This document shows positions 54,232 to 61,429 of a DNA stretch of 61,429 nucleotides, piece by piece. Under the pieces are notes generated by a model. It saw only the letters and a program-made list of their open reading frames with translations. It ran no database searches and was not told the DNA's origin. The first letter of the stretch is position 1; every line of letters begins with the position of its first letter. Source of the stretch: Campylobacteraceae bacterium (GTDB lineage: Bacteria; Campylobacterota; Campylobacteria; Campylobacterales; Campylobacteraceae); assembly GCA_012519705.1 (NCBI GenBank), contig JAAYPR010000004.1, positions 1 to 61,429 of the forward strand, given 5' to 3'. The position numbers were made by a program, and so were the translations under genes.

Positions 54232-54732
54232 TTGAGCAATCTAATTGATAAAATCAAAAAAAGCCCTTCAACTTTCGCTGCCTTAGTGCTTATAGTTAGC
54301 TTTGGGGTGGTTATTGGACATGGTTTATTTACATTTGTTTACGCAAAAGGGTTCTCTTATTTTAGCGAAGACCCAGCAGCTTGTAAAAACTGTCACGTTA
54401 TGAACCAAGTTTATGAGAGTTGGATGAAGGGTGGACATCAACACGTTGCAACCTGTAACGACTGCCATGTTCCGCATGATTTCATTGGCAAGTGGATGTT
54501 TAAAGCAGAAAATGGTCTTCATCACGGATATGCAGTTACTTTCAAAGAAAACCCAGTTTCTTTTACCGCTACTGATAAAGGAAAAGGAATTATCCAAAAT
54601 AATTGTATATCTTGCCATGCTGATTATGCCGCACATTCTATAGATGCTACTATGAAGGCAGGTGCTCCAGGCAGTGAGCCGTTAAGTTGTGTATCTTGTC
54701 ACAGACAAGTTGGACACGCACATAATTATTAA
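54232..54732 (+). CDS. nrfH: Cytochrome c nitrite reductase small subunit
   Basis: Tetraheme NapC/NirT-type membrane quinol dehydrogenase that feeds NrfA. It starts with TTG 54232, seven bases after the strong AAGGAGGA. The 166 residues have one membrane anchor (about 12-35) and four heme motifs: CKNCH, CNDCH, CISCH and CVSCH. The order nrfH then nrfA is the epsilon/delta-proteobacterial type. An FNR-like palindrome lies upstream. Confidence 0.95.
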   Translation: MSNLIDKIKKSPSTFAALVLIVSFGVVIGHGLFTFVYAKGFSYFSEDPAACKNCHVMNQVYESWMKGGHQHVATCNDCHVPHDFIGKWMFKAENGLHHGYAVTFKENPVSFTATDKGKGIIQNNCISCHADYAAHSIDATMKAGAPGSEPLSCVSCHRQVGHAHNY

Positions 54733-54754
54733 GTAAAAAACAAGGAGAAAGGTA

Positions 54755-56434
54755 ATGAAAAAGTGGACTTTATACACTGTTGCATTTTTAGTAGCAGTTG
54801 TTTTAGGTGCAGGTATGTTTGCACTATTTGCAGATATAGGTGAAAAACTAGAAGAGGAAAAAAGCTATCCTATGATGCTTCATAAGGTAAGCGACACAAA
54901 CCCAGATATTAACGAGTGGGGTAAAAACTTCCCTTCTCAGTATGATAGTTTTGTAGCTATGGCTGACATTATGTTTGAGACTCCGTTTGCGGGCTCACTA
55001 CCATACAGCAAGCTTATTAGATGGCCAGCAGCGACTGAGTTTTGGAAAGGCTATCCATTTGCGGTTGACTACAACAGACCAAGACTACACTTCTACAACC
55101 AAATCGACCAAATGGAAACTATGAGAAACAACAAAGAGTATCTAAATGCTCACGGACTTCCAAATTTTAAAGGTCAAAGAGCAGCTTGTATCAACTGTCA
55201 CAGTGGGCACTTAACAGCTGTTATGAAAGACACAGATTATGGTTTAAGCAACGACCCAGTTGAGTCAGCAAGCAAACCAATGCCATTCTTTGATGTAAAA
55301 GGCGAAGAAGGGCAAAAAGAAAAAGCTGCTTGGACAAAAATGAACGCAACCCCGTACTTTGACGTTATGGCAAAAGTAGCCCAAAAACACGGCGAAGATG
55401 CTTATAAAGGTTCACATATGGGTTCAAGCTGTGCAGACTGTCACCATCCAGATGATATGAGCTTAAGAGTTACAAGACCAGCATTTGTTAACGCTATGGT
55501 TGAGAGAGGTTATGAAGCAGACGCAAAATCAGGCTTAAAAGCTACAAGGCAAGAGATGAGAAGCTATGTTTGTATGCAGTGTCACGTTGAGTACTACTTC
55601 CAAGGTAAAGACTTTACTCTAATTTTCCCGTGGGCAGACTGGGATAAAGATATGCCATTTAAGATAGAAATGTTTGATAAATACTATGACGATGCATTTG
55701 ATAGCGGTGCTTTCAAAGCTGACTATACTCACGCTACAACTGGTGCACAGATGATTAAAATGCAGCACCCAGAAGCAGAGCTTCACTCAACAAGTATCCA
55801 CGCAAGAAGCGGTGTTGGTTGTGCAGACTGTCACATGCCATATAAGAGAGAAGGTGCTCAAAAAGTATCAAACCACACTATGCAAAGCCCATATGCTGAC
55901 CTAAACGCAGCATGTAAAACTTGCCATATGCAAAGTGAAAGTGAGTTAGCTGAGAGAGTTAGCTTTATCCAAAACAGACATGCTCACGAGCTTAAAAACT
56001 GTGAAAACGCACTTTTAGCTCTTATCCAAGATATAAAAGTTGCAAGAGCAGAGCTTGCAAAACTTCCAGAGTTTGCTAGCCTTGGGGCTGATGATCAAAA
56101 AGCTAAGATAAATGAAGCTTTAAAAGGTTCACTATACGCTCATAGAAAAGCTCACATTAGATGGGACTTCGCATTTAGCGAAAACAGCTATGGATTCCAT
56201 GGTCCACAAGAAGCGATGAGAATCATAGGTCAATGTCAAGAAGAAGCTAGAAGCGGACAGATTGAGCTTGCTAACGAGGTGGCAAAATTTGGTATAACTC
56301 TTAACTTAACAAGAGTAGCTGATGAAATCCCAGCTCCAGAGCAAATCACTCTACATAAAGGAATGGTTGGAACACCTCCATCAGAGAGACTTCTAAAACT
56401 TGATGAAGATATCAAAAACCTAAACTTTAAATAA
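54755..56434 (+). CDS. nrfA: Ammonia-forming cytochrome c nitrite reductase
   Basis: Pentaheme periplasmic enzyme that reduces nitrite to ammonia with six electrons. The 559 residues start with a signal sequence or anchor (about 4-26). Heme motifs are C145-H149 (CINCH), C226-H230, C273-H277, C356-H360 and C387-H391. The first motif is CxxCH, not the CxxCK that supplies the catalytic-heme lysine in E. coli and Wolinella. The distal-His stretch STSIHARSGVGCADCH is kept. AAGGAG precedes the ATG. No nrfI/J follows. Confidence 0.96.
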   Translation: MKKWTLYTVAFLVAVVLGAGMFALFADIGEKLEEEKSYPMMLHKVSDTNPDINEWGKNFPSQYDSFVAMADIMFETPFAGSLPYSKLIRWPAATEFWKGYPFAVDYNRPRLHFYNQIDQMETMRNNKEYLNAHGLPNFKGQRAACINCHSGHLTAVMKDTDYGLSNDPVESASKPMPFFDVKGEEGQKEKAAWTKMNATPYFDVMAKVAQKHGEDAYKGSHMGSSCADCHHPDDMSLRVTRPAFVNAMVERGYEADAKSGLKATRQEMRSYVCMQCHVEYYFQGKDFTLIFPWADWDKDMPFKIEMFDKYYDDAFDSGAFKADYTHATTGAQMIKMQHPEAELHSTSIHARSGVGCADCHMPYKREGAQKVSNHTMQSPYADLNAACKTCHMQSESELAERVSFIQNRHAHELKNCENALLALIQDIKVARAELAKLPEFASLGADDQKAKINEALKGSLYAHRKAHIRWDFAFSENSYGFHGPQEAMRIIGQCQEEARSGQIELANEVAKFGITLNLTRVADEIPAPEQITLHKGMVGTPPSERLLKLDEDIKNLNFK

Positions 56435-56443
56435 TTCACTACC

Positions 56444-56472
56444 AAGAGGCTCAAATTTGAGCCTCTTTTTTA
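56444..56472 (+). terminator. Intrinsic terminator after nrfA
   Basis: AAGAGGCTCAAATTTGAGCCTCTT is a perfect palindrome followed by TTTTT. It gives a 10-bp stem with a small loop. Confidence 0.85.
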
Positions 56473-56562
56473 TTTATCTCTAATTTCAAAATTTAAAAAC
56501 TTTTTCCTACAGTTACACTCTATCATTATTGTAAATTTACGAAGCAAAAAACATTCTCTATC

Positions 56563-56738
56563 AGTCATTGCGAGCTTTTCGTAGAAAATCGCGGCAATCT
56601 AGGCTTTGAATTTTAAAACATGTTAGAACCAAATTTAAAAGAATAAGATTTAAAAAACTTAAAAACCAAATTTGCTAAAATTTACTACAGAATTTCAAGA
56701 ACTAGATTACCACGTCGCTACGCTCCTCGTAATGACGC
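56563..56738 (+). repeat. Composite hairpin repeat, family 2, copy C1
   Basis: The left hairpin (56563-56602) has CATTGCGAGC, inner stem TTTTC/GAAAA around GTA, and CGGCAATCTAG. The spacer carries ACCAAATTTGCTAAAATTTAC and AATTTCAAGAAC, as in copy B1. The right end is CTAGATTACCACG to CTCGTAATGACG (56702-56738). It is in the 705-bp gap between nrfA and ribD, which has no gene. Confidence 0.7.
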
Positions 56739-56809
56739 GTAGAGAGTGAATTTAAAACCAAATTTACTAAAAATAATCCTTAAAACCAAATCTAAAAACA
56801 CTCGCCACC

Positions 56810-57010
56810 CGTCATTGCGAGCTTGCGATAGCAAGCGTGGCAATCCATTTGGATAAAGGTTTTGTTAAATTGAGATGTTTTTGTTAAATTCAATAGTTTC
56901 CTTTCTTTTAAATTTAAAGCTAAAATTTATTCAAGTAGAAAACTTATAAATTTATAAAACTTTTATTTGATGGATTACTTCGTTTGTTGCACAAACTCTG
57001 GGTGACGACT
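56810..57010 (-). repeat. Composite hairpin repeat, family 1, copy C2, reversed
   Basis: The hairpin at 56810-56848 has inner stem GCTTGC/GCAAGC around GATA. Unlike other family 1 copies, its spacer is in reverse order: TTTGGATAAAGG comes first and AAAACTTATAAATTTATAA and TTTTATTTGATGG come last, which is the reverse complement of copy D. The distal hairpin (about 56970-57010) is worn, with GTTTGT/ACAAAC still visible. Confidence 0.7.
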
Positions 57011-57139
57011 ATGGTGGTTTTCGCACAGGTTTTACGTTTTTGTTACATAAATTCTCTCTGTTTTCAAAAACAAGCTAGAATTTATCAAATTTACAACAAA
57101 AAGACAAAACTATAAATACAAATTTTACAAAGGTATAAA

Positions 57140-58159
57140 ATGAATGATGAGTTTTATATGAAACTAGCTTTGGAAAAAGCGTGGAAATATCAGGTTTTAA
57201 CTTACCCAAACCCGCCAGTTGGGTGTGTGATAGTTGGTGGGAGTGGTGAAATTCTAAGTATAGAAGCCCACAAAAAAGCAGGCGAGGGGCATGCCGAACT
57301 AAATGCTGTAAAAAAAGCTCTTATAAATTTAAATAAAAGAAACAACAAAGGGTTAAATTTCCCACAAAACCCAAACGAAATTTATAACTTTATCTTAAAA
57401 AACCATAGTGGCTTACTAAAAAACGCAAAAGCTTATGTCACTTTAGAGCCTTGCTCGCATCATGGCAAAACTCCACCATGTGCAAATTTGCTAAAAGAGC
57501 TTGGGTTTAGCGAAGTCATCATCGGCACAAAAGATGAGAACAAAGTCGCAAGTGGCGGGGCTGAAGTGCTAAAAAACGCTGGCGTAAAAGTTAAGTTTAG
57601 CACTTTGGAAAAAGAGTGTAAGGATTTGATAGAGCCATTTAAACTTTGGCAAAATAGAAACTTTAGCTTTATAAAGCTTGGTATGAGTATAAACGGCGTT
57701 GTAGAGGGTGGAATTATAACAAATTTAGCTTCTAGAACTTTTGTTCACAAGCTTAGGGCTGTTATAGATGTTTTGGCAATCGGTGGAAACACCGTTAGAG
57801 TCGATAGACCAACTCTTGATACAAGGCTTTTAGATGAGAGCTTGCAAACCAAAAACCCAGACATTTTTATCTATTCAAGGAGAAGTGAGTTTGACAAAAC
57901 TATCCCTCTTTTTCAAATTCTAAATAGAAAAGTCACTATAAATAGCGATATAAACTTAGTTAAAAACTACAAACTAGCGATGTTTGAAGGCGGAGAGAAC
58001 TTAGTAAAAAACCTGCCTGAGTTCGTAACTCACGCTTTAGTTTTCTTCTCGCCAAATTTACTAAATAGAGCAAATTTAATGGCAGAGATGAATTTAGAAC
58101 CCCTATATTTAGGCAATTTAGATGATAATTTTTACGGTTGGTTTAAAATCAAGCGTTAA
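57140..58159 (+). CDS. ribD: Riboflavin biosynthesis protein RibD (deaminase/reductase)
   Basis: Bifunctional enzyme for the second and third steps after GTP cyclohydrolase II. The 339 residues have an N-terminal CDA-type deaminase with the zinc motif GHAELNAV and PCSHHGKTPPC, and a C-terminal reductase domain (about 175-339; KLGMSINGVVEGG and GGNTVRVDRPTL). The deaminase domain has an insertion at about 60-95 between the two zinc motifs. AAAGGTATAAA lies just upstream. The reductase is somewhat short compared with E. coli RibD (about 367 residues in all). Confidence 0.9.
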   Translation: MNDEFYMKLALEKAWKYQVLTYPNPPVGCVIVGGSGEILSIEAHKKAGEGHAELNAVKKALINLNKRNNKGLNFPQNPNEIYNFILKNHSGLLKNAKAYVTLEPCSHHGKTPPCANLLKELGFSEVIIGTKDENKVASGGAEVLKNAGVKVKFSTLEKECKDLIEPFKLWQNRNFSFIKLGMSINGVVEGGIITNLASRTFVHKLRAVIDVLAIGGNTVRVDRPTLDTRLLDESLQTKNPDIFIYSRRSEFDKTIPLFQILNRKVTINSDINLVKNYKLAMFEGGENLVKNLPEFVTHALVFFSPNLLNRANLMAEMNLEPLYLGNLDDNFYGWFKIKR

Positions 58160-58285
58160 ATTTAACAAAAACCTTACTTTTTGTAACAGATAAAGCGAAA
58201 TATATAAATTTAAAAGCTAAATTTATATATTTTTCTACTTTCTTTGGTTATACTCTGTCTGTATTTAATTTTTTAGGAGGCTACT

Positions 58286-59725
58286 TTGACAAAAGAAGTT
58301 CAATGCTCAGGTGGAATGACACCTGTTACAAAAAAAGGTCTGATTATCGTTGCTATAGCAGCAGTTCTGTCTGTTATACTATACAAAGTCTTACCTTACG
58401 ATGCTAACGTTAACAAGGGTTTAGCTCTGCTACTATTCATAGCTATTCTATGGTTAACTGAGGCGATTCACATCACTATCACAGCTCTTTTAATTCCTAT
58501 CGCTGGTGTGCTTATAGGGTTACAAAAAGCGTTTGATAAAGGTGCGTTTCTTGCTGAAGATAAAGTTTCAGCTATTTCTGTTGGTCAGATGTTTGCAAAC
58601 TTTTCAAACTCGACGATTTTCCTTTTCTTTGGTGGGTTTGCACTAGCTACTGCACTTCACGTTCAAAAGCTTGATACAAAAATCGCTATGAAGCTTATCT
58701 CTTTATCAAAAGAAAAGCTTGGTTATGCGACATTTGCAATATGCGGTGTTACAGCACTTCTATCGATGTGGATTTCAAACACAGCAACGGCAGCTATGAT
58801 GCTTCCACTTGCTATTGGTATGCTTTCAGGACTTGATAGAGAAAAAGATAAAGGAACTATAGTTTTCGTTCTTTTAGGTATCGCATACTCAGCAAGTATC
58901 GGAGGACTTGGAACAATCGTTGGTTCACCACCGAACGCTATCGTTTCAGCTGAGCTGAAATACAACTTCCTAGACTGGATGAAGATAGGACTTCCAATGG
59001 CTCTTATTTTATGGCCTGTTATGATGGCGACGCTATATTTTCTGTTTAAACCAAATTTAAGTGGAAAAATTACTCTAGATACAGAAACAGACATTCCATG
59101 GACGACAAATAGAATTATCACTATGGTTATATTTGGATTAACAGCGTTTTTATGGGTTTTCTCAGGTCCTTTAAAAGAGGCAACAGGCATTCCGTTTAAC
59201 GACGGGCTTATAGCTATGATGGCTGCTGTTTTAGTTGTAATGTTTGGAACTTGTACTTGGGATGATATATCTAAAAACACTGAGTGGGGCGTTCTAATGC
59301 TATTTGGCGGTGGTCTATGTCTAAGTATGATCCTTCAGTCAACTGGTGCTTCATATGTTTTAGGTAACGAAGTTGCTAAGGCATTTGGTGGTGCTCCAGA
59401 GATAGTTATTATCTTAGTTGTGACTATATTTATCATCTGTCTAACAGAGTTTACAAGTAACACAGCCTCAGCTGCACTTTTAGTTCCTGTTTTTGCAGGT
59501 GTTGCAACTCAAATGGGTATGCCAAAAGAAATTCTAGTTATCGTTATAGGTATCGGAGCAAGCTGTGCGTTTATGCTTCCAGTTGCTACTCCTCCAAACG
59601 CTTTAGTTTTTGGAACAGGGATGTTTGAGCAAAGAGATATGGTAAAAGCAGGATTTGTACTAAATATAATTGCAACTCTAATCATCGTAATCTTTGCTTA
59701 TATTCTACTTCAGTTTATAGGCTAG
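58286..59725 (+). CDS. DASS (SLC13) family anion/dicarboxylate transporter, copy 1
   Basis: Sodium- or exchange-driven carrier of dicarboxylates or sulfate. It starts with TTG 58286, five bases after TAGGAGG. The 479 residues have about 11 membrane helices and the two substrate-loop SNT motifs, at 164-166 (SMWISNTATAA) and 391-393 (FTSNTASAA), both followed by helices. It is a close paralogue of the next gene. A terminator with GU pairs follows. The substrate (succinate, fumarate, aspartate or sulfate) is not settled by sequence. Confidence 0.88.
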   Translation: MTKEVQCSGGMTPVTKKGLIIVAIAAVLSVILYKVLPYDANVNKGLALLLFIAILWLTEAIHITITALLIPIAGVLIGLQKAFDKGAFLAEDKVSAISVGQMFANFSNSTIFLFFGGFALATALHVQKLDTKIAMKLISLSKEKLGYATFAICGVTALLSMWISNTATAAMMLPLAIGMLSGLDREKDKGTIVFVLLGIAYSASIGGLGTIVGSPPNAIVSAELKYNFLDWMKIGLPMALILWPVMMATLYFLFKPNLSGKITLDTETDIPWTTNRIITMVIFGLTAFLWVFSGPLKEATGIPFNDGLIAMMAAVLVVMFGTCTWDDISKNTEWGVLMLFGGGLCLSMILQSTGASYVLGNEVAKAFGGAPEIVIILVVTIFIICLTEFTSNTASAALLVPVFAGVATQMGMPKEILVIVIGIGASCAFMLPVATPPNALVFGTGMFEQRDMVKAGFVLNIIATLIIVIFAYILLQFIG

Positions 59726-59734
59726 TATATTTAA

Positions 59735-59768
59735 AGAGTTTGGGCTTTTTAGTCCAGACTCTTTTTTT
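59735..59768 (+). terminator. Intrinsic terminator between the two DASS genes
   Basis: AGAGTTTGGG pairs with TCCAGACTCT, using G-U pairs, around CTTTTTAG. A run of seven T follows. The two transporter genes are therefore probably separate transcripts. Confidence 0.65.
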
Positions 59769-59831
59769 ATTTAAAAATTTACTTAAGCGTAAATTTCTTT
59801 TACGTTTTACTAAATTTTTTAAGGAGGTAGT

Positions 59832-61229
59832 ATGCAAATATCAGAAGGAATTTCACCTGCAACTAAAAAAGGCATAATCATTATGATTATAGCGACTATT
59901 CTGTCTTACATACTATACAAAATCTTACCATATGATGAGAATGTTAACAAAGGGCTTGGACTCTTGCTTTTTATAGCTATTTTATGGCTAACAGAAGCGA
60001 TTCATATAACTGTAACGGCTCTTTTGATTCCATTTTTGGGAGTTTTCATTGGGCTTGGTGCGTATAAAGGTGAGGAGTTTGTGCCACTAACCATTAGAGC
60101 GGCTCTAGCAAACTTTGCAAACCCGACAATTTTCCTTTTCTTTGGTGGTTTTGCACTAGCTACGGCACTTCACGTTCAAAAGCTTGACAAAAAGATAGCT
60201 ATGAAGCTTATCTCAATGTCAGGAAACAAGCTTGGTTATGCGGTTTTAATTATGTGTGGAGTAACAGCGGTAATGTCTATGTGGATATCAAACACAGCAA
60301 CAGCTGCTATGATGCTACCACTTGCTATCGGGATGCTTTCAAGCCTAGATAGAAAAGAAGATAAAGGAACTATAGTTTTTGTTCTTTTAGGTATCGCATA
60401 CTCAGCAAGTATTGGGGGACTTGGGACAATCGTTGGTTCACCGCCAAACGCTATCGTTTCAGCTGAGCTTGGATATACATTTACAGACTGGATGAAGATA
60501 GGGCTTCCATTTGCTCTGATTTTATGGCCTGTAATGCTTGGAGTTTTATACTTTTTATTTAAGCCAAATCTTAACAAAAAGATAGAGCTTGATGTGGAAG
60601 ATGACATTCCTTGGACAACGAGTAGGATTATAACTGGGGTAGTTTTTTTAGGAACTGCGTTTTGCTGGATTTTCTCAAAGCAACTTACTGCTCTAACAGG
60701 AGTTGTATTTAGTGATGCTTTAGTTGCTCTTGGTGCATCTATCGCGGTGGTGGTTTTAGGGCTTTGTACTTGGAACAACATCGTTGATAACACAGAGTGG
60801 GGAGTTCTAATGCTATTTGGTGGAGGTCTTACACTAAGTGCGATTTTAAGAGACTCAGGCGCTTCACTTGTTCTTGGAAACGAAGTTGCAGCTGCGTTTA
60901 CTGGTGCTTCACCTCTAATCATCATCTTTATGGTGACATTCTTCATCATCTGTTTAACAGAGTTTACGAGCAATACCGCTTCAGCAGCTCTTTTAGTTCC
61001 TGTTTTTGCAGGTGTTGCATCTCAGATGGGAATGCCAGCTGAAGTTTTAGTTCTAGTTATCGGAATAGGTGCAAGTTGTGCGTTTATGCTTCCAGTTGCT
61101 ACTCCGCCAAACGCTCTTGTTTTTGGAACAGGGATGTTTGAACAGCGAGATATGATAAAAGCTGGATTTGTATTAAATACACTTTGTATCTTACTAATAG
61201 CACTTTATGTATATATCTTCATATACTAA
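59832..61229 (+). CDS. DASS (SLC13) family anion/dicarboxylate transporter, copy 2
   Basis: The 465-residue product is very like copy 1 over its whole length, including SMWISNTATAA and FTSNTASAA, IGGLGTIVGSPPNAIVSAEL and LPVATPPNALVFGTGMFEQR. The main difference is a shorter, reworked loop after the third helix (GLGAYKGEEFVPLTIRAALA) and the region about 285-315. It starts with ATG 59832, after AAGGAGG. This is a recent tandem duplication, perhaps with a new substrate or expression pattern. Confidence 0.88.
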   Translation: MQISEGISPATKKGIIIMIIATILSYILYKILPYDENVNKGLGLLLFIAILWLTEAIHITVTALLIPFLGVFIGLGAYKGEEFVPLTIRAALANFANPTIFLFFGGFALATALHVQKLDKKIAMKLISMSGNKLGYAVLIMCGVTAVMSMWISNTATAAMMLPLAIGMLSSLDRKEDKGTIVFVLLGIAYSASIGGLGTIVGSPPNAIVSAELGYTFTDWMKIGLPFALILWPVMLGVLYFLFKPNLNKKIELDVEDDIPWTTSRIITGVVFLGTAFCWIFSKQLTALTGVVFSDALVALGASIAVVVLGLCTWNNIVDNTEWGVLMLFGGGLTLSAILRDSGASLVLGNEVAAAFTGASPLIIIFMVTFFIICLTEFTSNTASAALLVPVFAGVASQMGMPAEVLVLVIGIGASCAFMLPVATPPNALVFGTGMFEQRDMIKAGFVLNTLCILLIALYVYIFIY

Positions 61230-61233
61230 ATCT

Positions 61234-61264
61234 AAATTTGAGCCAGAAATGGCTCAAATTTTTG
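61234..61264 (+). terminator. Intrinsic terminator after DASS copy 2
   Basis: AAATTTGAGCC and GGCTCAAATTT form a perfect 11-bp stem with a 6-base loop, followed by TTG and T-rich DNA. Confidence 0.8.
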
Positions 61265-61275
61265 TTTCTTCTCTT

Positions 61276-61429
61276 GTTTTGTCATTGCGAGATTTACGAA
61301 GTAAATCGTGGCAATCCATCAAATAAAAGCTTGATAAATTTATAAGTTTCTACTTCGTAGAAATTTTATCTCTAAATTTAACAACAAAAATATCTTAAAT
61401 TTAACTAAGCCTTTATCCAAATGGATTGC
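61276..61429 (+). repeat. Composite hairpin repeat, family 1, copy D, cut by the window edge
   Basis: The left hairpin has CATTGCGA, inner stem GATTTAC/GTAAATC around GAA, and GTGGCAATCCA. The spacer contains TCAAATAAAAGC, AATTTATAAGTTTCTACTT, and ends TTTATCCAAATGGATTGC at the last base. The right hairpin is not included. It is the clearest full-length reference for the spacer. Confidence 0.75.

Noticed and set aside
60236-60973. A 245-residue minus-strand open frame (and a similar one at 58723-59280)
   Set aside because: Both are antisense to the two paralogous transporters, and their similarity to each other simply reflects that of the sense genes.

Overview
The window looks like a chromosomal segment of a Campylobacter-type epsilonproteobacterium (Campylobacterota). 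It is AT-rich, and nearly every gene is a core housekeeping gene. Family signs include UPF0763/DUF2603, a NrfHA pair, a PetABC bc1-type complex, a short TsaB, and rpoB and rpoC that overlap but are not fused as in Helicobacter. Several gene orders match what I recall from Campylobacter jejuni: rpsB-tsf-ABC ATPase-acidic protein-gmk-tatA-argS; rsmG-ribA-hemB-argF-UPF0763-hemN; bamA/tyrA-M23-lpxC-tsaB-thrB-ylxR-infB-rbfA-rimP. The species cannot be fixed. fliR, which I recall between the ABC ATPase and acidic-protein genes in C. jejuni, is absent, which hints at a non-motile lineage.

Layout. 1-120 is the 3' end of an IS1595-like transposase. 204-3142 is petABC (quinol:cytochrome c oxidoreductase). 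3143-3924 is non-coding and holds two composite hairpin repeats. 3925-5793 is mnmG on the minus strand. 5887-15235 runs forward: ribE, pgeF, rpsB, tsf, an orphan LolD-like ATPase, a very acidic receiver-like protein, gmk, tatA, argS, a small unknown and a DUF4139-like exported protein. 15225-16888 is a tightly overlapping minus-strand block (ribA, rsmG, PP0621-like, unknown). 17007-20736 is hemB-argF-UPF0763-hemN. 20870-22917 has five tRNAs around tuf and rpmG. 22933-34595 is secE-nusG-rplKAJL-rpoBC. Next come doxX, iadA, rpsL-rpsG-fusA, a tRNA-Arg, a GlcD/GlcF-type oxidase pair, bamA (minus), tyrA, an M23 peptidase, lpxC, tsaB, thrB, ylxR, infB, rbfA and rimP. The right end holds nrfHA, ribD and two tandem DASS dicarboxylate transporters.

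Functionally the window covers gene expression (RNA polymerase, ribosomal proteins, elongation and initiation factors, tRNA and rRNA modification), envelope biogenesis (BamA, LpxC, M23), riboflavin and heme synthesis, and anaerobic or microaerobic respiration. PetABC, NrfHA and the 2-hydroxyacid oxidase all connect to the quinone pool, and the DASS carriers could supply C4-dicarboxylates.

The most unusual content is a family of composite, BIME-like elements. Each has inverted terminal hairpins whose inner stems change sequence but stay complementary, around an oriented, conserved AT-rich spacer of roughly 100-150 bp. There are at least five copies of one type and two of a second, all downstream of transcription units, in gaps at 3.2-3.8, 53.5-54.1, 56.5-57.0 and 61.3-61.4 kb. 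Other points of note are a tsaB that appears to start at AUA, a NrfA with CxxCH at the catalytic heme, terminators that include stop codons, and likely ribosomal-protein mRNA leaders. I did not find a clear new defence or biosynthetic system.
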